Origin: Competibacter_A sp002352125
GTDB lineage: Bacteria > Pseudomonadota > Gammaproteobacteria > Competibacterales > Competibacteraceae
DNA: 64,000 bases
Direction: 5' to 3'
Assembly: GCA_035441325.1 (NCBI GenBank)
Contig: DAOROA010000004.1
Location: 38,059-102,058, forward strand
Shown one piece after another: positions 50,950 through 59,149 of this stretch. The translations under genes and the position numbers were made by a program. The notes under the pieces are model-generated. The model saw only the letters and a program-made list of their open reading frames with translations. It ran no database searches and had not been told where the DNA came from. Numbering within the stretch: the first letter of the stretch is position 1; every line of letters starts with the position of its first letter.

Positions 50950-52212
50950 TTGAAACACGTTGACACCTTGCGTTCGACCGCTATGCCCTTTCTGAATCCG
51001 CTGCGCACCCCGTTCGCGCTGATGCTGTTGCTGGCTGCTTTCGCCGTCCGTGCCGGCAACGATTATCCGCTCGTGCTAGTCCACGGTTTTACCGGCTGGG
51101 GACGGGACGAATTGCTCGGCTTCAAGTACTGGGGTGGTTTCGATGACTTGCAGGAGATTCTCGATCAGGCCGGCTACCGTACCTATACCGGCGTGGTCGG
51201 GCCGCTGGCCAGCAATTGGGATCGCGCATGCGAGCTCTATGCTTACATCAAGGGCGGCACCGTGGATTACGGCCAAGCCCACGCCGCCGCCCACGGTCAC
51301 GCCCGTTACGGCCGAACTTTTCCCGGCCTGTACCCGGACTGGGGTACGGTGGACGCCAACGGCCAACTTCGCAAGGTTCATTTGATCGGCCACAGCCAAG
51401 GCGGCCAGACCGTGCGCGTGCTCGTCGCTTTGTTGACACAGGGCGCGCTGGAGGAACGCGCCACCACGCCAGCCGCTGAGTTGTCCCCGCTGTTTCAAGG
51501 TAGCAAGTCCTGGGTTCACAGTGTCACCACGCTCGCTGCACCGCACGACGGCACCAGCATCGCCGCCGACGATACGCGGCTGCTACCTTTCGTGCGCAAG
51601 GCACTACTCGGCTTGGCCGCGCTGGTCGGCGTCAAACCCGACGAATTGCCTTACGATTTCAAATTGGATCAATGGAGGTTGCGGCGCGGGCCAGACGAAT
51701 CGTTCAACGCTTACCTGGCACGGATCGAACAAAGCCCGATCTGGCGCTCGCACGATATCAGCGGCTGGGATCTCGGTCCGGATGGAGCGAAAGACTTGAA
51801 TCGGCGGTTTCCCGCCCAACCCGAGGTGTATTATTTCTCGTGGGCAACCTCGGCGACCGTGCCGCTCTGGCCGTCCCGCCATCAGGCCCCGCGCCCGACC
51901 ATGTTGCCGCAACTCTGGATTACCGCTCTGTTTATCGGCGCCTACACCCGCGACGAACCGGGCCACGTCCGCATCGATGCGAGCTGGTGGGAAAACGACG
52001 GCTTGGTCAACACCCGTTCTATGGCGGGTCCGACGCTGGATTCGCCCGACCGCATCGTGCCTCTCGGCGAACCGCTGCAACGCGGCGCGTGGAACTATCG
52101 GGGCACCTTGGCTGGTTGGGATCACATGGATATCGTCGGCATCGGTACGGTGCGCGACGTGCGCAACTGGTATTTGTCGCTGGCGCGATCGCTGGCCGAT
52201 TTGCCGCCTTGA
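50950..52212 (+). CDS. Secreted lipase of the thermoalkalophilic (family I.5) type
   Basis: 420 residues from TTG 50950 (or 409 from ATG 50983). A signal peptide ends near VRAGN. The segments HGFTGWGRDELLGFKYWGG, HGHARYGRTFPGLYPDW and the nucleophile elbow GHSQGGQT (Ser149), then KLDQWRLRRGPDESF, NDGLVNTRSM (acid) and GWDHMDIVG (His) match the Bacillus/Staphylococcus lipase family I.5/I.6 over the whole length. It should hydrolyse triacylglycerols outside the cell. It lies beside a PHA-system protein and a FadD-type ligase, which together could take fat to acyl-CoA and storage polymer. Confidence 0.9.
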   Translation: MKHVDTLRSTAMPFLNPLRTPFALMLLLAAFAVRAGNDYPLVLVHGFTGWGRDELLGFKYWGGFDDLQEILDQAGYRTYTGVVGPLASNWDRACELYAYIKGGTVDYGQAHAAAHGHARYGRTFPGLYPDWGTVDANGQLRKVHLIGHSQGGQTVRVLVALLTQGALEERATTPAAELSPLFQGSKSWVHSVTTLAAPHDGTSIAADDTRLLPFVRKALLGLAALVGVKPDELPYDFKLDQWRLRRGPDESFNAYLARIEQSPIWRSHDISGWDLGPDGAKDLNRRFPAQPEVYYFSWATSATVPLWPSRHQAPRPTMLPQLWITALFIGAYTRDEPGHVRIDASWWENDGLVNTRSMAGPTLDSPDRIVPLGEPLQRGAWNYRGTLAGWDHMDIVGIGTVRDVRNWYLSLARSLADLPP

Positions 52213-52252
52213 TCATTTCAACCCCTTGCTGGCTCCAAAGACGAACGCGATC

Positions 52253-52546
52253 ATGTCCCACATCGTCATCCATCGCTCTCACGAACTCTCGTTCGACCAA
52301 GCCCGCCGCGCGGCGGAAATCCTCGCCGAACAACTCGCCAACCGCTACGAGATCGGCTATCACTGGCAGGGCGACTCGCTGCATTTCGAGCGATCCGGCG
52401 TCGGCGGCCGCATCGATCTGGAGCCGGGTATGGTCCGGATCAACGCCCGACTGGGTTTTCTGCTGGCGCCACTAAAACGCCGGTTGGAACAGGAAATCCA
52501 TCGCCAGTTGGACGAAACATTTCCGTCTTCATCCAACCCGGCGTAG
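52253..52546 (+). CDS. Polyhydroxyalkanoic acid system family protein
   Basis: 97 residues. HELSFDQARRAAEILAEQLANRY, GDSLHFERSGVGGRIDLEPG and FLLAPLKRRLEQEIHRQLDE match the small family often found in PHA gene regions (TIGR02610). It may associate with storage granules; biochemical function is not settled. It follows the lipase by 40 bp and converges on fadD. Confidence 0.85.
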   Translation: MSHIVIHRSHELSFDQARRAAEILAEQLANRYEIGYHWQGDSLHFERSGVGGRIDLEPGMVRINARLGFLLAPLKRRLEQEIHRQLDETFPSSSNPA

Positions 52547-52583
52547 AGATCGCGATTCACGGTCGCTCATGACGAGGGGGCGA

Positions 52584-54239
52584 TCAGCGCAACTCGCGGC
52601 GCAAGATCTTGCCGACGTTCGATTTCGGTAGGCTGTCGCGGAATTCGATGTGCCGGGGGATCTTGTAAGCGGTCAATTGCTGACGGCAACGATCCAGGAT
52701 CGCGTCGGCGGACAACTGAACGCCCGGCTTGCGCACCACGCAAATCTTGACCGCCTCGCCGGTCTTTTCGTCCGGCACGCCGACGCAGGCCACCTCCAGC
52801 ACGCCTTCGCAGCCGATCACCACATCTTCGATTTCGTTGGGAAACACGTTGAAGCCGGATACCAAGATCATGTCCTTCTTGCGATCCACGATACGGACGA
52901 AACCCTGCCCGTCTACCGTGGCAACATCGCCGGTCAACAACCAACCGTCGCGGATGGTGCGGGCGGTTTCCTCGGGCCGCTGCCAGTAACCGCGCATCAC
53001 CTGCGGACCGCGCACGCACAATTCGCCGCGCTCGCCAATCGGCACTTCGCTGCCCTCGTCGTCGCGCAGTTCGATCCCGGTGGACGGTACCGGTAAACCG
53101 ACGCTCCCGCCGAATTCACCAAGATCGATCGGATTGATGCACACCACCGGCGAGGCTTCGGTCAAGCCATAACCTTCCAGGATCGGTATACCGGTGATGG
53201 CCCGCCAGCGTTCCGCTACCGCCTGCTGCACCGCCGCGCCGCCGCCGACTGCCAGTTTGAGCGCCGAGAAGTCCAATTTGTCGAACTTGTCGTCGTTCGC
53301 TAGCGCGCTGAACAAGGTGTTGACCCCCGTGATCACCGTAAACTTCCATTGACGGATTTCGGACACGAATAAGGGAATGTCGCGAGGGTTGGTGATCAAC
53401 ACATTCAATGCACCGAAGCGGACGAAACACAGGCAATTCACGGTCAGGCAAAAAATATGGTACAGCGGCAGGGCGGTGATAACGATTTCCTGTCCCTCGC
53501 GGATGGCCGGTCCGACGTAGGCGACGCACTGTTCCATGTTAGCCACCATGTTGCGATGGGTCAGCATGGCGCCCTTGGACAAGCCGGTGGTGCCACCTGT
53601 GTATTGCAGAAAAGCCAAATCGTCGCCGGTCACCGAGACCGGTTGCAGCGAACGGCGACCGCCGATAGCCAGCGTTTCGTTGAAACCGATCACGTTTGGC
53701 AGGGTGAAGTTGGGCACCATCTTCTTGATGTGCTTGACCACCAGGTTGACCACCTTGGCCTTCCAGTACGGCAGCAGATCGCCGATTTCGGTAACGATGG
53801 TTTTTTCGATCCCCGTTCTTTCGATCACTTCGGCCAGGATGTGGGCGAAATTGGCGAGGATCAGGATCGCGTTGGCTCCCGAATCCTTCAATTGATGTTC
53901 CAGTTCGCGCGGGGTGTAAAGCGGGTTGACGTTGACCACGACCAGTCCGGCGCGCAGCACGCCGAACAACGCCACTGGATATTGCAGCAAGTTCGGCAAC
54001 ATGATCGCCACTCGCTCGCCCTTGGTCAGTCCCAATTCCTGTTGCAGATAGACGGCGAACGCCCGGCTTTTTTGCTCCAGTTCGCCGTAGGTCATGCCGT
54101 AGCCCATGTTGGCGAAAGCGTTGCGCCGGCCGAACTGGCAGCAACTCCGCTCGAACACCTCGACCAAGGAGCGGTAATGATCGGGATCAATGTCTGCCGG
54201 CACGTTAGGCGGATAGCGATTCAACCACACCTTTTCCAC
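52584..54239 (-). CDS. fadD: Long-chain fatty acid-CoA ligase
   Basis: 551 residues, normal for FadD. The start EKVWLNRYPPNVPADIDP is typical. Motifs are LQYTGGTTGLSKGAMLTHRN (phosphate loop), LEGYGLTEASP, LLTGDVATVDGQGF and the C-terminal Lys in LPKSNVGKILRREL. It activates long-chain fatty acids at the inner membrane for beta-oxidation. A terminator at 54432-54456 insulates it from the iron genes upstream. Confidence 0.95.
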   Translation of the reverse strand: MEKVWLNRYPPNVPADIDPDHYRSLVEVFERSCCQFGRRNAFANMGYGMTYGELEQKSRAFAVYLQQELGLTKGERVAIMLPNLLQYPVALFGVLRAGLVVVNVNPLYTPRELEHQLKDSGANAILILANFAHILAEVIERTGIEKTIVTEIGDLLPYWKAKVVNLVVKHIKKMVPNFTLPNVIGFNETLAIGGRRSLQPVSVTGDDLAFLQYTGGTTGLSKGAMLTHRNMVANMEQCVAYVGPAIREGQEIVITALPLYHIFCLTVNCLCFVRFGALNVLITNPRDIPLFVSEIRQWKFTVITGVNTLFSALANDDKFDKLDFSALKLAVGGGAAVQQAVAERWRAITGIPILEGYGLTEASPVVCINPIDLGEFGGSVGLPVPSTGIELRDDEGSEVPIGERGELCVRGPQVMRGYWQRPEETARTIRDGWLLTGDVATVDGQGFVRIVDRKKDMILVSGFNVFPNEIEDVVIGCEGVLEVACVGVPDEKTGEAVKICVVRKPGVQLSADAILDRCRQQLTAYKIPRHIEFRDSLPKSNVGKILRRELR

Positions 54240-54431
54240 GAGGAAGCCTCCAATCGAGAAGTTTGTTCGATTTGTTGGATTTGTCCGGTTGATTATCAGA
54301 CTTTCATCGGAAGGGATTGTAATATTTAGCTTTTAGGAAGTCGCCTTCCACGATGGAAATTTACCCGTCGCCCATGCGGCGATACGCGGTTTCATCGATG
54401 GAACAATCGGCTCGATGGGCGCGGATACAAC

Positions 54432-54456
54432 AAAAAACCCCGCCAGGCGGGGTTTC
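54432..54456 (-). terminator. Rho-independent terminator of the FTR1 operon
   Basis: AAACCCCG (54435-54442) pairs with CGGGGTTT (54448-54455). On the minus strand a run of six T follows (54437-54432). It lies 25 bp past the FTR1 stop. Confidence 0.85.
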
Positions 54457-54480
54457 GTTCGGCTCGTGCGGAATCCCCGA

Positions 54481-55311
54481 TCAAGCCGCCACCCGCCGGG
54501 GTTGTGGCGTCGGGGCGTTGCCCAAAACCCGCATCAGCCCACCGACGACAAACAAGGTAGCCAAGTAAAACACCACCTGCATTCCGGCCGGCCGGTCGTT
54601 ATAGCCGATGAGGACGTGCAAAATTTGGCCGAGCAGGCTTTGTTCGGCCAGAATCGCCGACGTATCCCACAAAGGCTGCCGCCAGGCCGGCAACCAATCG
54701 GCCTGGATCAAGAACCCGGCAGCTTGCGCGGCCATGCCGGCGGCCAACAACAAGATCAACCAACTCGTCACGGTAAACAGATGCCGGGTGGGAATGCGCA
54801 GCAGGCCCAGATACATCGCTAGCCCGACCACGGCGCCCGCCAACAACCCGAGCAAACCGCCGCTCAACATCGGCCAGACACCATCGCCACCGGCGGCGAT
54901 GCCATACAAAAACAGCACCACCTCGGAACCTTCTCTGAGAACCGCCAGCGTTACGACCGTCGCCAAGGCCAGCAGAGGCAATTCGCCAGCGCTGACCCGC
55001 CGACCGACCGCGTTCATTTCCAGCGCCAATTCTCGGCCGTGGCGCCCCATCCAGACGTTGTGCCAACCCAGCATCGATACGGCAAAAAATAGCACGCTGG
55101 CGTTGAACACCTCCTGCCCCATGCCGGCGGCGGCATCCGCGATCACCTGGGCAAACCCCGCTACCACGGCGGAACCCGCCAGACCGGCGACGACTCCTCC
55201 GCCGACCCACCAACCGCGACCGACAACACCACGGGTAGCCGCCAACACGATGCTGATAACGAGCGCCGCCTCCAGCACTTCCCGGAATACGATGACGAGC
55301 GTTCCGATCAT
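54481..55311 (-). CDS. FTR1-family iron permease
   Basis: 276 residues with seven helices. Two REXXE motifs, REVLE near residue 10 and REGSE near 127, are the iron-binding signatures of Ftr1/EfeU. It moves ferrous or ferric iron across the inner membrane, probably helped by the cupredoxin encoded 17 bp upstream. An EfeB-type peroxidase is not adjacent. ATG 55311 is the normal start; a longer frame in front shadows the cupredoxin gene. A Fur box precedes the pair. Confidence 0.93.
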   Translation of the reverse strand: MIGTLVIVFREVLEAALVISIVLAATRGVVGRGWWVGGGVVAGLAGSAVVAGFAQVIADAAAGMGQEVFNASVLFFAVSMLGWHNVWMGRHGRELALEMNAVGRRVSAGELPLLALATVVTLAVLREGSEVVLFLYGIAAGGDGVWPMLSGGLLGLLAGAVVGLAMYLGLLRIPTRHLFTVTSWLILLLAAGMAAQAAGFLIQADWLPAWRQPLWDTSAILAEQSLLGQILHVLIGYNDRPAGMQVVFYLATLFVVGGLMRVLGNAPTPQPRRVAA

Positions 55312-55328
55312 GTCGCGATCCTCCAGGC

Positions 55329-55673
55329 TTACTGGGCGACCAGCCGCCCCTTGGCGGTCTTCTCGTGAAATTCGCCGACGAAATCGTAGCTGCCGGGCTG
55401 CAGCGGCCCGACGTTCAGCGTCGCCTGACGCTTGCCAGGAATCACTTTTTCCAGTTTCAGAGCATGACTCTCGAACTCTTCCGGCGTCGGATCCTGATTG
55501 TCCACGATCAACTTGAATTTTTGACCGGCTGGCACCTGCAATTCGCCTGGCTCGAACCGATGGTCTTTGATGACCAAAGCGTAGCTGTTGGCTTCCTGCG
55601 AGAAAGCAACCCGATAGCTCAGCGCCCCGAGCAACGCGGCGGCGGCGGCCAGCACGATAAAGGTACGTTTCAT
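55329..55673 (-). CDS. Periplasmic cupredoxin-domain protein of the iron operon
   Basis: 114 residues. A signal peptide (to about VAFSQE) precedes one cupredoxin domain like the N-terminal part of EfeO (IKDHRFEPGELQVPAGQKF, LQPGSYDFVGEFHEKTAKG). Copper ligands are not fully canonical: the Cys-His cluster of blue copper sites is missing, but Glu, His and Met-like positions could bind iron or copper. It is cotranscribed with the FTR1 permease. Confidence 0.88.
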   Translation of the reverse strand: MKRTFIVLAAAAALLGALSYRVAFSQEANSYALVIKDHRFEPGELQVPAGQKFKLIVDNQDPTPEEFESHALKLEKVIPGKRQATLNVGPLQPGSYDFVGEFHEKTAKGRLVAQ

Positions 55674-55709
55674 GGATGAAAAACCTCGATGTCATAAATT
55701 GCCGTTAAA

Positions 55710-55724
55710 TGATATTAATTCTCA
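55710..55724. promoter_or_regulatory. Fur box
   Basis: TGATATTAATTCTCA differs from the 7-1-7 consensus TGATAATnATTATCA at only one base in each half. It lies 36 bp upstream of the cupredoxin ATG, where it would overlap the promoter. Iron-repressed expression of the cupredoxin-FTR1 pair is expected. Confidence 0.8.
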
Positions 55725-55794
55725 TTTAAATAGTAAAGATTTATACAGCCGAGGAATTCGTGTCGATGGAAGGCTTGCATTGCCCGATAAACGA

Positions 55795-56070
55795 TCCGAT
55801 CGACCAATCGGGTTTTATAGGCCTCTCGACCAGCTTCCTTCACTCAGACTTTGCCTCTTGCGTTCCAGCATGCCAACGATCAAGACCGGCAAATTTCCGA
55901 TGCGCAAGCCTCGCCCAGCGGATATTCCTCGCCGAACAGGTTGCTAGCCACGACCTGACCGATCAGCGCCACCCGCGCCCCGTCGCATGTCGCCGATGGT
56001 GAACATCTGGCCGGATGATTCCAAGCTCCAGAAACGTACCGCCAGTTGACTTGGGCCTGGAACAAATTCG
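55795..56070 (-). pseudogene. Decayed MacB-type ABC permease fragment
   Basis: On the minus strand, frame-shifted pieces in order read NWRYVSG, then SSGQMFTIGDM, then GARVALIGQVVASNLFGEEY, then LRIGNLPVLIVGMLERKRQS. Together these are the consecutive conserved segments of the periplasmic domain of MacB-like permeases. At least two frameshifts and probably internal deletions separate them, and no full gene can be rebuilt. The fragment ends at TAA near 55795 and is flanked by AT-rich DNA. Confidence 0.72.
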
Positions 56071-56219
56071 GAAATGGACATCGACGACGATTTTAGACGA
56101 GTGCGCGATATCAACCGTTGGCGGTATTAGGTAAAGATTCAACACAGTCTGGCTCATTCGTTGAGCCAAGTTGACAGTTATCCCCAAAAAAAGGAAGACG
56201 ATGATTTCAGGTTCATACA

Positions 56220-56470
56220 TGGAAACAGACTGGATTTTTTGATGGCTTTCAGGTAAAAAATATTGTTAATTCAAAAAAGTAGGAATTATTTCTGGCGTAT
56301 TAAGATAGTTTTTTCAATCAAATTGATGGATTAAAGTTTACGTATTTGGATTAAATCCTCAACTAAGGAGTTCTTCTTAAAAAACAGATAGATTAATTCC
56401 ATATTCATAAACTCTAACATCTCATAAAAACTGTTTGAACGATCAATAAAAACGAGCTGTACTAAATATC
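56220..56470. other. AT-rich spacer
   Basis: This 250-base patch is strikingly AT-rich compared with the GC-rich surroundings, with several A and T runs and no gene on either strand. It may hold the promoter of the gene at 56471 or mark foreign or eroded DNA next to the decayed permease. Confidence 0.6.
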
Positions 56471-56932
56471 ATGAAGCGTATGATTAGATTTTTTCGAAAA
56501 TTTTTTACACTCAAAAATCGAAAATATACCCAAATCGAATTAGACGATTATACCCCCCGCGATTATTCTTGCGTCGCGATTAGATATTCGGCTGATTCAG
56601 CCTGCGAAGCGATACAACAACTTGAACCCCATTTAGATTTGTCTCGCAAACCACCGTCATTTTTTCAAACCAAGCAGCGCTTTCTGTGGAGCGAGGCACC
56701 TCTGTTGCCATTGCCAAACTGCACCTTGATCCGCTGTCGATGTCGCTTTGTCCATTATAAAGACCGCAGAAAGCATGATCGACGCTATCAATTCGAGCCA
56801 CGAGCCACCTCCAGTCCGCTTACGGATTTCGATCCAGGCTACGTCGGTCCAGAGCGACGAACAGGAGGTGATCGCCGAAATGCTGCCAACCCAAAAAACG
56901 TTCCACCATCACCCCAATCCAAGTTGCCCTAG
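56471..56932 (+). CDS. Hypothetical protein with ERR-type basic motifs
   Basis: 153 residues. The N-terminus is basic and aromatic (MKRMIRFFRKFFTLKNRK). The middle carries several Cys, and two similar basic motifs follow: KDRRKHDRRY near residue 100 and PERRTGGDRRN near 130. The second form is common at ends of signalling proteins but has no defined role. There is no membrane helix. The upstream region is AT-rich and the codon use is less GC-biased than neighbours, so transfer or recent origin is possible. No family recognised. Confidence 0.5.
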   Translation: MKRMIRFFRKFFTLKNRKYTQIELDDYTPRDYSCVAIRYSADSACEAIQQLEPHLDLSRKPPSFFQTKQRFLWSEAPLLPLPNCTLIRCRCRFVHYKDRRKHDRRYQFEPRATSSPLTDFDPGYVGPERRTGGDRRNAANPKNVPPSPQSKLP

Positions 56933-56965
56933 ATCGCGGTTGCCTCGCATCCCGAAAAATGTGCG

Positions 56966-58009
56966 CTAGAAAACGTTCTTCCTTGGATCGAACGCATCCC
57001 GCACGGCCTCGCCGACGAATACCAGCAAACTGAGCATCAGCGCCACCACTACGAAACCGCTGATTCCTAGCCACGGCGCTTGCAGGTTCTCTTTGCCCTG
57101 GCGCAGCAGATCGCCCAACGAAGCCGAACCCGGCGGCAGGCCTAACCCCAGAAAATCCAGCGCGGTCAACGCGACGATGGAGCCGGACAGGATGAATGGC
57201 ATAAAGGTTAGCGTCGCTACCATCGCATTTGGCAGGACGTGTTTGAACATGATCCGCCCGTCGCTCATCCCCAGGGCGCGCGCGGCGCGAACGTAATCGA
57301 AATTGCGGGCGCGCAGAAATTCCGCCCGCACCACGCCCACCAGCGAAGTCCAGCCAAACAGCATCAGGATGAACAGCAGCGTCCAAAAGCCCGGCACCAC
57401 TACGCTGGATACGATGATCAGGATGAACAATTGCGGCAATCCGCCCCAGATTTCCAAAAAGCGTTGAAACAGCAAATCAACCCGGCCACCGAAATAGCCC
57501 TGCACCGCCCCCGCCGCCACGCCGATCACCGAGGAGGTCAGAGTCAGCAACAGACCGAACAGCACCGAAATCCGTAGCCCGTAAATCAATCGCGCCAGCA
57601 CATCGCGGCCCTGATCGTCGGTGCCCAGCCAATTTTCGGCGGAGGGCGGAGCCGGGGCCGGGGCCGGCAGGTTGTAATTGACGGTATCGTAGCGAAAGCG
57701 AATCGATGGCCAGATCGTCCACCCGTTTTCGGCGAGCAACCCCGCCAGATAGGGGTCGCGGTAATTGGCTTCGCTGGGAAACACTCCACCGAAATCGGTC
57801 TCGGCGTAATCCTTGAAGACCGGGAAATAATACGAGCCTCGGTAATTCACCCATAACGGCCGGTCGTTGGCGATGAATTCTGCGCCCAAGCTCAGGCCAA
57901 ACAGCAGCAGAAACAGCCACAGCGACCACCAGCCGCGCCGGTTGGCGCGAAATTGGGCGAAGCGGCGGCGGGTCAGCGGCGTGAAACGAATTCCGCAACG
58001 TCTCGACAT
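56966..58009 (-). CDS. yejE: Peptide ABC transporter permease YejE
   Basis: 347 residues. An N-terminal OppC-type segment (RRRFAQFRANRRGWWSLWLF) is followed by the YejE-typical insert (ANDRPLWVNYRGSYYFPVFKDY). Six helices carry the inner-membrane permease loop EFLRARNFDYVRAARALG. It should form a channel with YejB for oligopeptides delivered by YejA. It starts 3 bp after yejB. The expected YejF ATPase does not follow. Confidence 0.93.
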   Translation of the reverse strand: MSRRCGIRFTPLTRRRFAQFRANRRGWWSLWLFLLLFGLSLGAEFIANDRPLWVNYRGSYYFPVFKDYAETDFGGVFPSEANYRDPYLAGLLAENGWTIWPSIRFRYDTVNYNLPAPAPAPPSAENWLGTDDQGRDVLARLIYGLRISVLFGLLLTLTSSVIGVAAGAVQGYFGGRVDLLFQRFLEIWGGLPQLFILIIVSSVVVPGFWTLLFILMLFGWTSLVGVVRAEFLRARNFDYVRAARALGMSDGRIMFKHVLPNAMVATLTFMPFILSGSIVALTALDFLGLGLPPGSASLGDLLRQGKENLQAPWLGISGFVVVALMLSLLVFVGEAVRDAFDPRKNVF

Positions 58010-58012
58010 CGC

Positions 58013-59122
58013 TCAGCCTTCCCGCGCGGCGAAATCGATGCGTGGATCGACCAGGTGATAGGTCAGGTCGCTAACCAGATTCAGTAGCAGGCCGATCAGA
58101 CTGAACACGTACAGCGTCCCGAACATGACCGGGTAATCGCGCTTCACCACCGCCTCGAAACCCAGCAGCCCCAGACCATCGAGCGAGAAGATCACTTCGA
58201 TCAACAGTGACCCGGTGAACAACATGCCGACCAAGGTTGCCGGAAAGCCGGCGATAACCAGCAGCATGGCGTTGCGGAAGACGTGCCCGTACAGCACGCG
58301 CCGCTCGCTCAGGCCCTTGGCGCGGGCGGTGACAACGTACTGCTTATTGATTTCGTCCAAGAAGGAATTCTTGGTCAGCATGGTCAGCGAGGCAAAGCCG
58401 CCGATCACCATTGCTGTCACCGGCAAGGCCAAGTGCCAGAAATAGTCCAGAATTCGCGCCGGCCAACTCAAATCTGCCCAATCGTCCGAGGTCAACCCTC
58501 GCAACGGGAACCAATCCAGGTAGCGTCCACCGGCGAAAACGATAATCAGCAGGATGGCGAACAAGAATGCAGGGATGGCGTAGCCGACGATCACCGCCGC
58601 ACTGCTCAGCACGTCGAAGCGCGAACCGTCGCGCACCGCCTTGGCGATGCCCAGCGGAATCGAGATGACATAAACCAGCAAGGTGCTCCACACTCCAAGC
58701 GAAATCGACACCGGCAGTTTATCCAACACCAAATCGAGCACGTCGCGGTCGCGAAAATAGCTTCTGCCCAGATCGAAGCTCAGGTAGTCGCGGATCATTC
58801 GTCCGAAGCGCACGTAAGCCGGCTGATCGAAGCCGAACTGACGGTTCAGTTCGGCGATGAAGGCCGGATCGAGGCCCTGCGCACCACGATAGGCACTGTT
58901 GTTGCCACCCGCGCTCGGTTGGGCCGCGCTGCCGTGTCCCGCTTCGACACCCTCTCCGCCGCCGACGCGAGCCGTGGCAGACACAGCGGTATTTTTGAGT
59001 TGGGCCAGCAATTGCTCCACTGGCCCGCCGGGCGCAATCTGCACGATGGCGAAGTTGATGGCGATGATGCCGAACAGGGTCAGCGGAATCAGCGCTAGGC
59101 GGCGGAGGATGTAGGCGAACAT
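58013..59122 (-). CDS. yejB: Peptide ABC transporter permease YejB
   Basis: 369 residues. The start MFAYILRRLALIPLTLFGII and INFAIVQIAPGGPVEQLL are the OppB/YejB signature. Helices around QYVVTARAKGLSERRV carry the coupling loop. A low-complexity Gly/Ala/Ser insert at about 45-75 is longer than usual. It follows yejA by 27 bp and overlaps nothing. Confidence 0.94.
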   Translation of the reverse strand: MFAYILRRLALIPLTLFGIIAINFAIVQIAPGGPVEQLLAQLKNTAVSATARVGGGEGVEAGHGSAAQPSAGGNNSAYRGAQGLDPAFIAELNRQFGFDQPAYVRFGRMIRDYLSFDLGRSYFRDRDVLDLVLDKLPVSISLGVWSTLLVYVISIPLGIAKAVRDGSRFDVLSSAAVIVGYAIPAFLFAILLIIVFAGGRYLDWFPLRGLTSDDWADLSWPARILDYFWHLALPVTAMVIGGFASLTMLTKNSFLDEINKQYVVTARAKGLSERRVLYGHVFRNAMLLVIAGFPATLVGMLFTGSLLIEVIFSLDGLGLLGFEAVVKRDYPVMFGTLYVFSLIGLLLNLVSDLTYHLVDPRIDFAAREG

Positions 59123-59149
59123 AAGGGAAACAGGCCGGCCAAAAGGTAG

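Noticed and set aside
50790..51059. N-terminal extension of the PstS-like protein
   Set aside because: It has no signal peptide and covers the divergent promoter region. GTG 50789 has a Shine-Dalgarno and a proper signal peptide.
55880..56220. Two short open frames (61 and 85 codons) as genuine genes
   Set aside because: Their similarity to MacB is split between frames, so they are pieces of one decayed gene.
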